From NCBI GenBank assembly GCA_947501355.1, contig CANMVA010000001.1, forward strand, positions 1,000,001 through 1,064,000: 64,000 bases of DNA. Reading direction: 5' to 3'. The translations under genes were made by a program, and so were the position numbers. Shown one piece after another: positions 42,655-51,891 of the stretch. The notes under the pieces are model-generated. The model worked only from the letters and a program-made list of their open reading frames with translations, was not told where the DNA came from and did no database searches. This DNA is from an uncultured Paracoccaceae bacterium (GTDB lineage Bacteria > Pseudomonadota > Alphaproteobacteria > Rhodobacterales > Rhodobacteraceae). The stretch's first letter is position 1. The number at the start of each line of letters is the position of its first letter.

Positions 42655-45600
42655 ATGAGGGAGTCTACGATGTTCGATCTATCCACAGTCGATGCGCGCG
42701 CGGCGATCCGTGCGGCCCATTACCGCCCCGAGGCCGAGGTGCTAACCCATCTCATCGCGGAAGCCGCAATTCCAACTGATGTGCATGACGCAATCCACGC
42801 CCGCGCGGTCGATCTGGTGCGTGCGATCCGCACTGGCAGCACCCCCTCTATGATGGAGCTTTTCCTCGGCGAATACGGCCTCTCCACCGAGGAAGGCGTC
42901 GCGCTGATGTGTCTGGCCGAGGCGCTATTGCGCGTGCCCGATGGTGACACCATGGACGCGCTGATCGAGGACAAGATTGCGCCCAGCCATTGGGATGCGC
43001 ATCTGGGCAAGTCTCATAGTAGTCTCGTCAACGCCTCGACTTGGGCGCTCTTCATGACGCGCAAGGTGCTGGATGACGACCATGAAAGCGACATCGTCCG
43101 GGTCCTTCATGGGGTCGTGAAGCGGCTTGGGGAGCCGGTGATCCGGCAAGCCGTCACGCGCGTGATGAAAGAGCTGGGACGTCAGTTCGTTCTGGGTGAA
43201 ACCATTGAAAAGGCTGTGAAACGCGCGCAGGATTTGGAAGCGGAAGGCTTCACCTATTCCTACGATATGCTGGGGGAAGCGGCGCGAACGGACGCTGATG
43301 CGCGGCGCTATCATCTGGCCTATTCCGATGCGATTGGGCATCTTGCCAAGCACGCGCCTTCGGATGATATCCGCGCCAATCCTGGCATCTCGATCAAGCT
43401 GTCGGCCCTGCACCCGCGCTATGAAACGCTCCAGAAAGAGCGTGTCATGGAGGAGCTGTTGCCCCGCGCCCGCGCGCTTTGTGTTCTGGCGAAATCCGCA
43501 GGGATCGGGCTGAACATAGATGCCGAGGAAGCCGGGCGGCTGGACCTCTCGCTCGACCTGATCGAGGCGCTTTTGTCTGAGCCGACGCTCAAGAGCTGGG
43601 ACGGGTTCGGCGTCGTCGTGCAAGCCTACGGACGGCGCGCGAGCCATGTGCTGGACTGGCTGCATGCGCTCGCCACGCGGCTGGATCGCAAGATCATGGT
43701 GCGGCTTGTGAAGGGGGCCTATTGGGACACCGAGATCAAGCATGCACAGGTCGAGGGCCATCCCGGTTTCCCGGTCTTCACCCGCAAAGCGGCCACCGAT
43801 GTCAGCTATATCTGCTGTGCAAAAAAGTTGCTTGGCATGACGGATCGCATCTATCCGCAATTCGCCACCCATAATGCGCATACGGTCGCTGCCATTCTGG
43901 AAATGGCCTCTGATTCAAGCCTTTACGAGTTTCAGCGCCTGCATGGGATGGGGGAGGCTTTGCATGAAACCGTGTTGAAACAGCATGGCACGCGCTGCCG
44001 GATTTACGCTCCCGTCGGCGCGCATAAGGACCTTCTGGCCTATCTGGTGCGCAGGCTGCTGGAGAACGGGGCGAACAGTTCTTTCGTGAACCAGATCGTC
44101 GATGAGGACGTGCCTGCCAGCGAGGTTGCCGCAGACCCGTTTCGCGCGCTTGAAGACGCGCATCCGAAGATCGCGCATCCGAAAGTGCGCCAGCCGGACG
44201 CGCTTTTTGGCGCGCGGAAGAACTCTACCGGGTGGGATGTGGAGGACCCGCAGACGATCACTGATTTGCAAACGGGGATCGCGGACCATCCTGGCCCTTG
44301 GGGGGCGGGCGATATGCCCGTCACAAACCCGGCGACGGGAGCGGTCGTGGGGCAGACGCGGTTTGCCTCAGAAGCTGAGGCGCGCGAGGCGTGCGAAACT
44401 CTGCGCGATTGGTCTGACACTCCGGCGCAGACACGAGCAGAGGTGCTGCGCAAAGCGGCTGATTTGTATGAGGCCAATGCCCACGAGATTTTTGCGCGAC
44501 TGACCCGAGAGGCAGGCAAAACGCTGAACGATTGCATCGGTGAGCTGCGCGAAGCCGTTGACTTCCTGCGCTATTACGCAGCCGAGGCCGAGCAGCTTGA
44601 GGCTGCCCCGGTTGGTATTTTCACCTGTATCTCGCCGTGGAATTTCCCGCTCGCGATCTTCACCGGCCAGATCGTTGCCGCCTTGTCGGTGGGCAATGGC
44701 GTCTTGGCGAAACCAGCCGAAAGCACGCCTTTGATTGCGGAGTTTGCGGTCGGGCTGCTGCATGACGCGGGCGTGCCAGAGGACGTTCTGATCCTGCTAC
44801 CCGGCACCGGGGCGGAGGTTGGTGGTGTGCTGACATCGCATCCCAAGGTAGGGGGCGTCTGTTTCACAGGCTCGACCGCGACTGCACAGCGGATCAACCG
44901 GAACATGGCGGCTCATCTGGCCCCCCATGCGCCTTTGATCGCTGAAACCGGCGGGTTGAACGCGATGATTGTGGACAGCACCGCACTGCCGGAACAGGCG
45001 GTGGGCGACATCATCGCATCCGCGTTCCAGTCCGCCGGGCAGCGCTGCAGCGCATTGCGCGTGCTTTACTTACAAGAGGATATTGCAGAGGGCTTCTTGA
45101 CGATGCTCTATGGCGCAATGGATGCGTTGGTCGTGGGTGATCCAGCGGACTTTGCGACGGATGTTGGCCCGGTGATTGACGCGGCTGCCAAGGCAAAGAT
45201 CGACGCGCATATTGCGAAGGGCGAGGTGCTCAAGCAGATTGCAGCCCCGTCGCAGGGCACGTTTGTGGCGCCAACAGTTCTGAAAGTCGCTGGTATCGCG
45301 GACTTGGCCGAGGAAATCTTCGGCCCCGTCCTTCATGTCGCGACCTTCAAGGCAGGTGATCTGATGCAGGTGGTGACCGATGTGAACGCCACCGGCTACG
45401 GGCTGACCTTCGGCATGCACTGCCGGATTGATGACCGCGTGGCGGATGTCGTCGCGGCAGTTGAGGCGGGCAATATCTATGTGAACCGCAACCAGATCGG
45501 CGCTGTCGTCGGCTCGCAACCCTTTGGTGGGGAAGGGTTAAGCGGCACCGGGCCAAAGGCTGGCGGTCCACGCTATCTGCATCGCTTTACAAAGCATGAG

Positions 45601-46053
45601 GTGATGGTGGCAGAGGGGCAGGGGCCAGACTTGACCTCCGCGCAGATTGCGGAGGCGTTCGCAAGTCAAGCCACTCGCCGCACGGCGCTTGAGACACGTA
45701 ACCTGCCCGGCCCGACCGGAGAGGCGAACTGGTGGAGCACGCTGCCTCGTGGGCGCATCCTGTGCATCGGTGGGCTGGCAGAGGCCCACGCAACCGCCGC
45801 CCAAGCGCTGGGCTGTGCCGCCGTCGCCGCACAGTGCTCCGCGGAGGAAGCCGCCTCGCTTAAGATCGAAGCGCTGGTTTATTCGGGGACTGATCCAGAA
45901 GCCTATCGTCAGGCCTTGGCGGCAAAAGACGGGCCGCTGGTGTTGTTCCTGCAAACGGCCGATTTCGAGCGTTGGCTGCTGAAAGAGCGTCATGTCTGCG
46001 TGGACATCACAGCGGCTGGCGGCAATGCGGACTTACTCGCAGGGGTCGGCTGA
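42655..46053 (+). CDS. putA: Bifunctional proline dehydrogenase / L-glutamate gamma-semialdehyde dehydrogenase
   Basis: 1132 residues from the ATG at 42655 (MREST), with AAGGGG upstream; ATG 42670 with GGGAG is an alternative. No N-terminal ribbon-helix-helix, so it is not a self-repressor; the neighbouring PutR takes that job. PRODH barrel at about 120-480 ('ISIKLSALHPRYE', 'VRLVKGAYWDTEIK', 'FATHNAHTV'). The P5C dehydrogenase domain follows, with 'ISPWNFPLAIFTGQ', 'FTGSTATAQRI' and the nucleophile in 'SAGQRCSALR'. A C-terminal extension of about 130 residues follows. Oxidises proline to glutamate with FAD then NAD+, at the inner membrane face. Confidence 0.95.
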   Translation: MRESTMFDLSTVDARAAIRAAHYRPEAEVLTHLIAEAAIPTDVHDAIHARAVDLVRAIRTGSTPSMMELFLGEYGLSTEEGVALMCLAEALLRVPDGDTMDALIEDKIAPSHWDAHLGKSHSSLVNASTWALFMTRKVLDDDHESDIVRVLHGVVKRLGEPVIRQAVTRVMKELGRQFVLGETIEKAVKRAQDLEAEGFTYSYDMLGEAARTDADARRYHLAYSDAIGHLAKHAPSDDIRANPGISIKLSALHPRYETLQKERVMEELLPRARALCVLAKSAGIGLNIDAEEAGRLDLSLDLIEALLSEPTLKSWDGFGVVVQAYGRRASHVLDWLHALATRLDRKIMVRLVKGAYWDTEIKHAQVEGHPGFPVFTRKAATDVSYICCAKKLLGMTDRIYPQFATHNAHTVAAILEMASDSSLYEFQRLHGMGEALHETVLKQHGTRCRIYAPVGAHKDLLAYLVRRLLENGANSSFVNQIVDEDVPASEVAADPFRALEDAHPKIAHPKVRQPDALFGARKNSTGWDVEDPQTITDLQTGIADHPGPWGAGDMPVTNPATGAVVGQTRFASEAEAREACETLRDWSDTPAQTRAEVLRKAADLYEANAHEIFARLTREAGKTLNDCIGELREAVDFLRYYAAEAEQLEAAPVGIFTCISPWNFPLAIFTGQIVAALSVGNGVLAKPAESTPLIAEFAVGLLHDAGVPEDVLILLPGTGAEVGGVLTSHPKVGGVCFTGSTATAQRINRNMAAHLAPHAPLIAETGGLNAMIVDSTALPEQAVGDIIASAFQSAGQRCSALRVLYLQEDIAEGFLTMLYGAMDALVVGDPADFATDVGPVIDAAAKAKIDAHIAKGEVLKQIAAPSQGTFVAPTVLKVAGIADLAEEIFGPVLHVATFKAGDLMQVVTDVNATGYGLTFGMHCRIDDRVADVVAAVEAGNIYVNRNQIGAVVGSQPFGGEGLSGTGPKAGGPRYLHRFTKHEVMVAEGQGPDLTSAQIAEAFASQATRRTALETRNLPGPTGEANWWSTLPRGRILCIGGLAEAHATAAQALGCAAVAAQCSAEEAASLKIEALVYSGTDPEAYRQALAAKDGPLVLFLQTADFERWLLKERHVCVDITAAGGNADLLAGVG

Positions 46054-46055
46054 AC

Positions 46056-46092
46056 AAAAAAAGGCCGCGCAAATCAAGCGCGGCCTTTTCTG
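46056..46092. terminator. Bidirectional intrinsic terminator between putA and the Bap-like gene
   Basis: Perfect 8-base stem GGCCGCGC (46063-46070) / GCGCGGCC (46078-46085), loop AAATCAA. TTTTCTGT follows on the right and a run of seven As lies on the left. It can therefore end putA transcription rightward and the convergent Bap-like transcript leftward. Confidence 0.92.
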
Positions 46093-46108
46093 TATTCCTG
46101 TAACGGGC

Positions 46109-48853
46109 TTAGATCGTGTTGACGTCGATATCCGGATCAACAAGCAATGTGCCTTCGGCACCGACCGAATAGACCTCGTAGGCTTTGCCGCCCACAGTTT
46201 CCGTCTGGCCCGTGTTCTGAACGCTGCTGGCGTCAATCGTGATTGCGTCAGCCGGGTTGCCGTTCGCATCGGCTGCGTCTCCATGCACAATCAGCGTGTT
46301 TGTGGATTGCGACAGCGACAGCAGGTCCGCCTCGGTGATCGTCAGATTGCCGTTCTCGGCAAAGCTCAGATCAATCGCGGCGATGTCGAAGCCGTCAAGG
46401 CCGGAGTTGCTCAGGCTGAAGGAGTTTGTCGAGCCGTCTTCCTGAATGATCAGGGTTGAGGCTTCGTTGCCTGCGGCGTCCTCGGCTTGCACGATCAGAT
46501 GCGTGCCGTCGGGAACCGGGTTGTTGAACGTAAAGTTCTCGGACCCACCACCATTGCCGGTGGTGCTGGTCACGCCCAGATCGGTGACGGTGCCTGCATT
46601 GGTGATCGAGCTGATGCTTTCCACGCCATCCTCAGTCGTCAGCCCTAGACCGAACGTGTCGTCCTGGCCTTGCATCCTGAAGATAATCTCCGGCGCGCCG
46701 GGCACGGTGGTGTCGAGGGTCATAACCTCAGTCACGCTGTCGATATTGTCGTTGGCATCCATCGTGCGCACGGTGACATTCACATTGCCATCGGCGGTGT
46801 TGCCAATGCCGTTGTTGAAATCGAGCGACCAGTTGCCGTTCCCATCGACCTGCGCCATTTGCGGCGCCATAGCCCCGAACGTGACCTCAACCCATTGCGC
46901 GCCGGGCTCTGTCGTGCCGGTGAGCGTGAAGCCGTTGGAGACTTCAGCCGCATTCAGGACGTTGTCGCCCGTGGCATTGTTCATGCCCAGATTGCGCACG
47001 ATCGTGTCTATCTGAACGGTGCCGCTGTCGGTCGCGATGTTGCCCGCCGGATCGGTGCTGGAGACCGATACGGGCACGTTGCGCTCGCCCGAAGGGATCT
47101 CGTTCGCACGGTAATCGGCGGACCAGTTGCCGAACTGGTCGGCATTCACCGTCTTGACGATCCCGTTGAAATTCACGCGCACTTCGGCGTTCGGATCAGC
47201 GGTGCCGGTCAGGGTGATGCCGTCGGCGGCCTCGGTGAAGTTGACGATACCGTTGCCTTCCAGCGTGGCGGTGTTCACGTCCACATCCACTTCGGTGTCG
47301 ATCCGCAGAGTCTGCGACGTCGTGGCGGAGTTGCCCGCCGCATCCGTCGAGATAACCGAGATATCGGCGTCATATTCGCCATCCGCGATCTCGTTGGCTG
47401 CAAAGGTTGCCGACCAGTTGCCCGCATTATCCGCCTGCACATTGCGGGTGAACTGCTGGCCGTTATTGTCGGTCAGCGTCACAGCAACCTGGTTGTTGGG
47501 CTGGGTGGAGCCGGTGACAGTGACGCCGCCCGAGTCCCGCTCTGCCTCGTTGATGGTCGTGCCTTCAAGCGTCGCACCCGGCACCATCGAGACATTGGTG
47601 ATCGTGTCGACCACGATCTGGCCGGTGTTGGACGAGGTATTCCCGTAGGGATCGGTGATATCCACTGTCACATCGCGGGTATATTCGCCGCCCGGCAATT
47701 CGGTAGTGGTGAATGTGTGGCTCCAGTTGCCATTGGCATCAATGGGCACATCAACCGGCGGAACGCCTTGCACAGTAAGCGTTACGGTTCCGTTTGCGTC
47801 GCCCGTGCCGGAAAGTGTGATGCCATCTGCATGACTTGCACCATTGACCACATTGCCGGAACCGGCCGCGCTGCCATCCACCATCGTGATATTGACTGCG
47901 GTTTCAGTGTCGATCTGAATCTGATCGGTCACGGTGGCCGTGTTGCCAGCCGCATCCGTGGCGGTGATGGTCACATCGTTGAAATACTCGCCCGTGCGAA
48001 TGTCAGAGGCGGGGAAAACAACGTCCCAGTCGCCATTGGCATCAACAGTCGTCGTCTGAGATACAGTCTGCCCGTTATAGCCTTCGGTCTCGACAACCAC
48101 GGTCGATCCGGGCTCGCCTTGCCCCGAAAGCTCAACGCCATCGGCATGATCAACCCGGTTGAACACGTCATTGCTGCCGACAACGCCTTCATCGACGCTC
48201 AGCGCAGGAGGCGTGGTGTCCGGGCCGGGGCCGCCATTGGGGCCGGGCCCGCCGGGGCCATCGGGATCGTCGCCTGGGTTGTCATCATCGTCATCATCAT
48301 CGTCGCCACCGCCCCCTAGGGCTGCGACAGCCGCGGTGCCTGCAAGGGCCGCGCCGCCAACACCTGCGGCACCACCGGCAGCGCCAAGGCCGCCGAGAAG
48401 GCCTGTGGCCAACATGGTGGATTCAACACCGTCATCGACCATTTCGTCGGCGACAACCACTGCGTCCAGCTCTGTCCCGTCGGTGTAGAAGAGCGCGTCG
48501 TTCGGGCTCCATTTCCCGAAGAGTTCCGCCGTCTGGTAAACGGGCTCGATCGTATCGCCAAACTGCTGCAGCTCGACCGGGGTCAGCAGGCCGTCGGCGC
48601 TGAGATAAAGATCGTTGGAGTCCATCTGGCCGCCGTAAAAGTAATTCTCAAGCGTGATCGTGCGCCCATCCATGGTCGTGATGACCAGATTGTCGCCTTC
48701 GCGCTGGTAATTGGTGACCTGAAACAGCCGCAGGTTCAGCGAAACATCTTCGCCGGTGCCCATCGGAATGACTGTGGAAGTTTCGGTTTCGGCCAGAACC
48801 CCGCGCCGAAGATTGCCCGCAGAATCGCGAACGACGAATTCAATCGCACTCAT
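46109..48853 (-). CDS. Bap-like Ig-repeat surface adhesin, probable type I secretion substrate
   Basis: 914 residues. The N-terminal BapA-prefix-like domain (about 1-150) has 'LFQVTNYQREGDNLVITTMDG'. A Gly/Ala hydrophobic stretch (about 155-183), eight consecutive Asp (about 184-191) and a Pro/Gly linker follow. Five Ig-like repeats of about 95-100 residues (about 212-700) each end in '...TDAAGNTAT...IQIDT'-like strings. The non-repeat C-terminus has 'LSFAENGNLTITEADLLSLS' and 'AYEVYSVGAEGTLLVDPDI', resembling C-terminal secretion signals of RTX-type adhesins. No classical signal peptide. Known: such proteins mediate biofilm and surface adhesion. No type I exporter genes lie next to it. The gene is transcribed alone and ends at a strong terminator. 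Confidence 0.85.
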   Translation of the reverse strand: MSAIEFVVRDSAGNLRRGVLAETETSTVIPMGTGEDVSLNLRLFQVTNYQREGDNLVITTMDGRTITLENYFYGGQMDSNDLYLSADGLLTPVELQQFGDTIEPVYQTAELFGKWSPNDALFYTDGTELDAVVVADEMVDDGVESTMLATGLLGGLGAAGGAAGVGGAALAGTAAVAALGGGGDDDDDDDDNPGDDPDGPGGPGPNGGPGPDTTPPALSVDEGVVGSNDVFNRVDHADGVELSGQGEPGSTVVVETEGYNGQTVSQTTTVDANGDWDVVFPASDIRTGEYFNDVTITATDAAGNTATVTDQIQIDTETAVNITMVDGSAAGSGNVVNGASHADGITLSGTGDANGTVTLTVQGVPPVDVPIDANGNWSHTFTTTELPGGEYTRDVTVDITDPYGNTSSNTGQIVVDTITNVSMVPGATLEGTTINEAERDSGGVTVTGSTQPNNQVAVTLTDNNGQQFTRNVQADNAGNWSATFAANEIADGEYDADISVISTDAAGNSATTSQTLRIDTEVDVDVNTATLEGNGIVNFTEAADGITLTGTADPNAEVRVNFNGIVKTVNADQFGNWSADYRANEIPSGERNVPVSVSSTDPAGNIATDSGTVQIDTIVRNLGMNNATGDNVLNAAEVSNGFTLTGTTEPGAQWVEVTFGAMAPQMAQVDGNGNWSLDFNNGIGNTADGNVNVTVRTMDANDNIDSVTEVMTLDTTVPGAPEIIFRMQGQDDTFGLGLTTEDGVESISSITNAGTVTDLGVTSTTGNGGGSENFTFNNPVPDGTHLIVQAEDAAGNEASTLIIQEDGSTNSFSLSNSGLDGFDIAAIDLSFAENGNLTITEADLLSLSQSTNTLIVHGDAADANGNPADAITIDASSVQNTGQTETVGGKAYEVYSVGAEGTLLVDPDIDVNTI

Positions 48854-49101
48854 AATTTTCTACTCCGCCTCTTACGCGGCTCTTCGCGGCCACGCTTTTG
48901 CTGTATTTTTTCGTATACAGAAAACGAATCGGTCGGGATAGGGGGAAAAACCCTTGGGAATCAGCGCACTCTGACGGATCGTGACAAAATTGGCACGGCG
49001 CGCAACCGATGGTCTGGGGGTGTTTTCAGGCAAACCCGTCTGGGTTGTGTTCGCTTAGTTGACGTAACGTCCGATAAATACAGCCAAAACAGACGTTCTG
49101 C

Positions 49102-49860
49102 TTAGCCTTGAGGGCGCTCCGCCCAGCCTGCGAAGATCTTCTCCAGATAGACGACGGCGTAGTAGAGTACGATGCCCAGAAACGCGAGCGCGATGAGCAC
49201 GGCGAACATCAAAGGGTAGTCCCCGTTGGTTTCACCCGACTTGAAAAGCGCGCCCAGCCCGCGCCCATGGGGGCTGACGATCTCCACCAGATTGGTGCCG
49301 ATAAAGGCGAGAGTCACCGAGACTTTGAGCGCCCCGAAGAACTCCGGCAGGGTCTTGGGCAGCGCGATCTTGCGGAAAATCGTGAAACGGGACGCGCCGA
49401 GAGATCGCAGAATATCGCGGTATTCAGGTTCCAGCGTGGACAGGCCGATGCCCACGGACACTGCGATGGGAAAGAACGAGATCATGAAGGCCATGAGCAC
49501 GGTGTTAAAGTCGTGCTGGCCGATGAAAATCAGCGAGATGACCGGCACCAGCGTCGCTTTGGGGATCGCGTTGAAACCCACCAGAAGCGGATAAAGCGCG
49601 TCCCGCGCGATCCGGGAAAATCCGATGATCATGCCGATGGCCGTGCCGACCAGAACCGCAAGGGCCAGCCCCGCAACGGTGCGCCAAAGGGTTTGCCAGC
49701 CCATCACAAGGAACAGCTCCCAATAGCGGATATAGGCGGGGGGCAGGTCCGAGGGCGACGCCATCTTGAAGTTGGGCCAGCCATTGACCCAAACCAGCAG
49801 CTCCCACAGGCCAAGAAAGACGAGGACCGAGGCTACGGGGATCCCGATTTGACGCAGCAT
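49102..49860 (-). CDS. ABC transporter permease, NitT/TauT type
   Basis: 252 residues, about six TMs, with the BPD_transp_1 coupling loop 'EYRDILRSLGASRFTIFRKIALPKTLPEFF' (EAA motif) near residues 145-175. Belongs to the SsuC/TauC/ThiX-like permeases. Last gene of a leftward unit; its start touches the ATPase gene stop. About 240 non-coding bases separate it from the Bap-like gene. Substrate is not determinable from this subunit. Confidence 0.88.
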   Translation of the reverse strand: MLRQIGIPVASVLVFLGLWELLVWVNGWPNFKMASPSDLPPAYIRYWELFLVMGWQTLWRTVAGLALAVLVGTAIGMIIGFSRIARDALYPLLVGFNAIPKATLVPVISLIFIGQHDFNTVLMAFMISFFPIAVSVGIGLSTLEPEYRDILRSLGASRFTIFRKIALPKTLPEFFGALKVSVTLAFIGTNLVEIVSPHGRGLGALFKSGETNGDYPLMFAVLIALAFLGIVLYYAVVYLEKIFAGWAERPQG

Positions 49861-50648
49861 CAGTAGACCTCCGGCTCGCGCCCTTGGGCGATCTTGATCT
49901 GGTCGCGCAGCACATGCAGCATGTCTGCGACTTCCGGCGTGTAAAGAATATCCAGCGTCCGATCTTTAGGCAGCTCAATCGGCATCACGTATTGCGTGCG
50001 CGCGGGGCGGCCTGACAGCACGATGACCTGATCGCCCAGAAACACGCTTTCCCGCAGATCATGGGTGATTAGAACGCAGGTAAAGGGTTCGGCGGCGCGC
50101 AGATCGCGCATGGTTTGCCATAAATCTTCGCGGGTGAAGGCATCCAGCGCGCCGAACGGCTCGTCCATGATCAGGACTTCGGGCTTGTGCACGATGGACC
50201 GGCAGAGCGAGGCGCGCTGGCGCATCCCGCCCGACAACTCCGAGGGGCGCTTGTCGTCAAAGCCCGTCAGGCCAACCATATCCAACAGTTCATGTGCCCG
50301 TGCCTCGCGGTCTTTCTGAGACATCGATGGGGCCACGATTTCCAGCGGCAGGATCACGTTCTGCAGGATCGTGCGCCATTCCAGAAGGACGGGGTTCTGA
50401 AAGGCCATGCCCACTGTTTTGCGCGGGCCCTTGACGCGTTCGCCGTGGAGCCAGACCTCACCCTCATCGGGTTTCAAAAGGCCGGCCACAAGGCGGGTGA
50501 GGGTGGATTTCCCGCAGCCCGAGGGGCCGACAACAGCGGCGAATGTGCCTTCGGGAACGGCCACATCCAGACCGTCCAGAACCGGCAGCGGGCCGCTATC
50601 GGTCTTGTAGGCATGGGTCACGCCTTTGATATCAATCAGATTTTCCAT
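49860..50648 (-). CDS. ABC transporter ATP-binding protein, NitT/TauT type
   Basis: 262 residues. Walker A 'VGPSGCGKSTLTRL', Q-loop 'VGMAFQNPVLLEW', signature 'ELSGGMRQRASL', Walker B 'VLIMDEPFGALD' and H-loop 'VLITHDLRESVFL' are all intact. Energises import through the adjacent permease. Its start lies 51 bases after the substrate-binding protein stop, with a strong hairpin in the gap. Confidence 0.92.
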   Translation of the reverse strand: MENLIDIKGVTHAYKTDSGPLPVLDGLDVAVPEGTFAAVVGPSGCGKSTLTRLVAGLLKPDEGEVWLHGERVKGPRKTVGMAFQNPVLLEWRTILQNVILPLEIVAPSMSQKDREARAHELLDMVGLTGFDDKRPSELSGGMRQRASLCRSIVHKPEVLIMDEPFGALDAFTREDLWQTMRDLRAAEPFTCVLITHDLRESVFLGDQVIVLSGRPARTQYVMPIELPKDRTLDILYTPEVADMLHVLRDQIKIAQGREPEVY

Positions 50649-50666
50649 GTCCCCACCCCTTTGGTA

Positions 50667-50691
50667 ACCGGGCGCATGATTCGCGCCCGGT
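50667..50691 (-). other. Intercistronic hairpin between binding protein and ATPase genes
   Basis: ACCGGGCGC (50667-50675) pairs perfectly with GCGCCCGGT (50683-50691), 7-base loop. No T-run follows on the transcribed strand, so it is better read as an mRNA-stabilising or attenuating hairpin. Such an element would leave more binding protein than transporter core. Confidence 0.7.
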
Positions 50692-50699
50692 CAGGTCTT

Positions 50700-51707
50700 T
50701 TATTGCAACATCAAGCTGCCATCATCGGGGAGATACTGCCCTGTGAAGAACACGGCAGCGTCGGGGGCTGTCTGGAACTCATAGACCGATTTGGTCTGTT
50801 CCAGCGCGTTGGCAAAGCGGGCTTCATCAATGCCGCCCATGCCGTTTTCCTTGACGTAATCGGTCAGGACGTTGTCGTTGACCGCCAGCAAAAGCCGCTC
50901 TGTTTCAAGGGCGGCATCGGCTGCCGGGTTACGCTCCATCAGAGCTTCGATCGCGGTCTCGGGCGAGGCGATCGCGTCTGTCCAGCCTTTGGCCACAGCG
51001 CGCAGGAAGCCTGTGACAGCCTCGCTGTTTTCAGCCGCAAACTCAGTGTTCACAATAATCGCGTTGCCATAAAGGTCGACGCCGTAATCGGCCATCAAGA
51101 GCACAGAGATGTCCTCTTCCGGCACGCCAAGGCGCTTGAGGTTCAGCGTGGAGGAGAACGAAAAGCCCGTGATCGCGGCCACATTGCCTTCAGCCAACAT
51201 CGGCTCACGGGTCGGGAAGCCAACCGGCTCGACCGTGATGGCATCGCTGTCGATGCCAGTTTCAGCGGCAAAGATCGGGAACTGCGCCCAGGCTCCATCG
51301 GGGGGTGGCGCGCCCAGCACTTTGCCTTCCAGATCGGCAGGCGCTTCAACGCCCAGTGACTTGCGGCCCACGACCGAGAAGGGGGGCTTGTCATAGACCA
51401 TCATGACGGCAGTGACGGGCGCGTCCGGGTTCTGATCCAGAAAGCGCATCAGCGAGTTGATATCGGCAAAGCCCACCGGGAATGCGCCGGTGGCCACTTT
51501 CGGGATCGCGTCCAGCGAGCCGGAGCCTTCGGCGATGGTCACGGTCAGCCCTTCGGCTTCGAAATACCCGGCATCCAGCGCATGGAAGTAAGGCGCCGAA
51601 GGCCCCTCGAACTTCCAATCCAGCGCGAAGGGCATTTCGGTTTGGGCGATGGCGGGTGCGGCGACCAGCGTCGCGGCCATGGCCAGAATGGATTTGTGTA
51701 GTGTCAT
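50700..51707 (-). CDS. ABC transporter substrate-binding protein, NMT1/THI5-like
   Basis: 335 residues from the ATG at 51707, with GGGAG about 8 bases upstream. Sec signal peptide 'MTLHKSILAMAATLVAAPAIA'. Mature part has the NMT1/TauA pattern: 'LDWKFEGPSAPYFHALDAGYFEAEGL', 'IPKVATGAFPVGFADINSLM', and 'VVGRKSLGVEAPADLEGKVLGAPPPDGAW'. Known family substrates include thiamine precursors, nitrate, sulfonates and riboflavin. No TPP riboswitch-like CTGAGA motif lies upstream, so a thiamine role is not supported. The substrate is open. First gene of the binding protein-ATPase-permease unit. Confidence 0.87.
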   Translation of the reverse strand: MTLHKSILAMAATLVAAPAIAQTEMPFALDWKFEGPSAPYFHALDAGYFEAEGLTVTIAEGSGSLDAIPKVATGAFPVGFADINSLMRFLDQNPDAPVTAVMMVYDKPPFSVVGRKSLGVEAPADLEGKVLGAPPPDGAWAQFPIFAAETGIDSDAITVEPVGFPTREPMLAEGNVAAITGFSFSSTLNLKRLGVPEEDISVLLMADYGVDLYGNAIIVNTEFAAENSEAVTGFLRAVAKGWTDAIASPETAIEALMERNPAADAALETERLLLAVNDNVLTDYVKENGMGGIDEARFANALEQTKSVYEFQTAPDAAVFFTGQYLPDDGSLMLQ

Positions 51708-51891
51708 CAAAAGTCGCTCCCTTGCAGACAAAGCAAACGCAACCTGACTCGTCCGCTAAAGAAAGGGGAGAGCCGGGGGCAGGCGGCACGCTCTTGTTCT
51801 TTCGGATCAAGCGTTCTGCCACCTGATTAAGCAGATAGGCTATCGTTGCCTAAAGACTAAGCGGATGTCGACTCTGCTTGCGCGTTATTTC

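Noticed and set aside
51708-51891. TPP riboswitch upstream of the NMT1-like binding protein
   Set aside because: Neither the CTGAGA-type element nor the matching downstream stem was seen on the transcribed strand.
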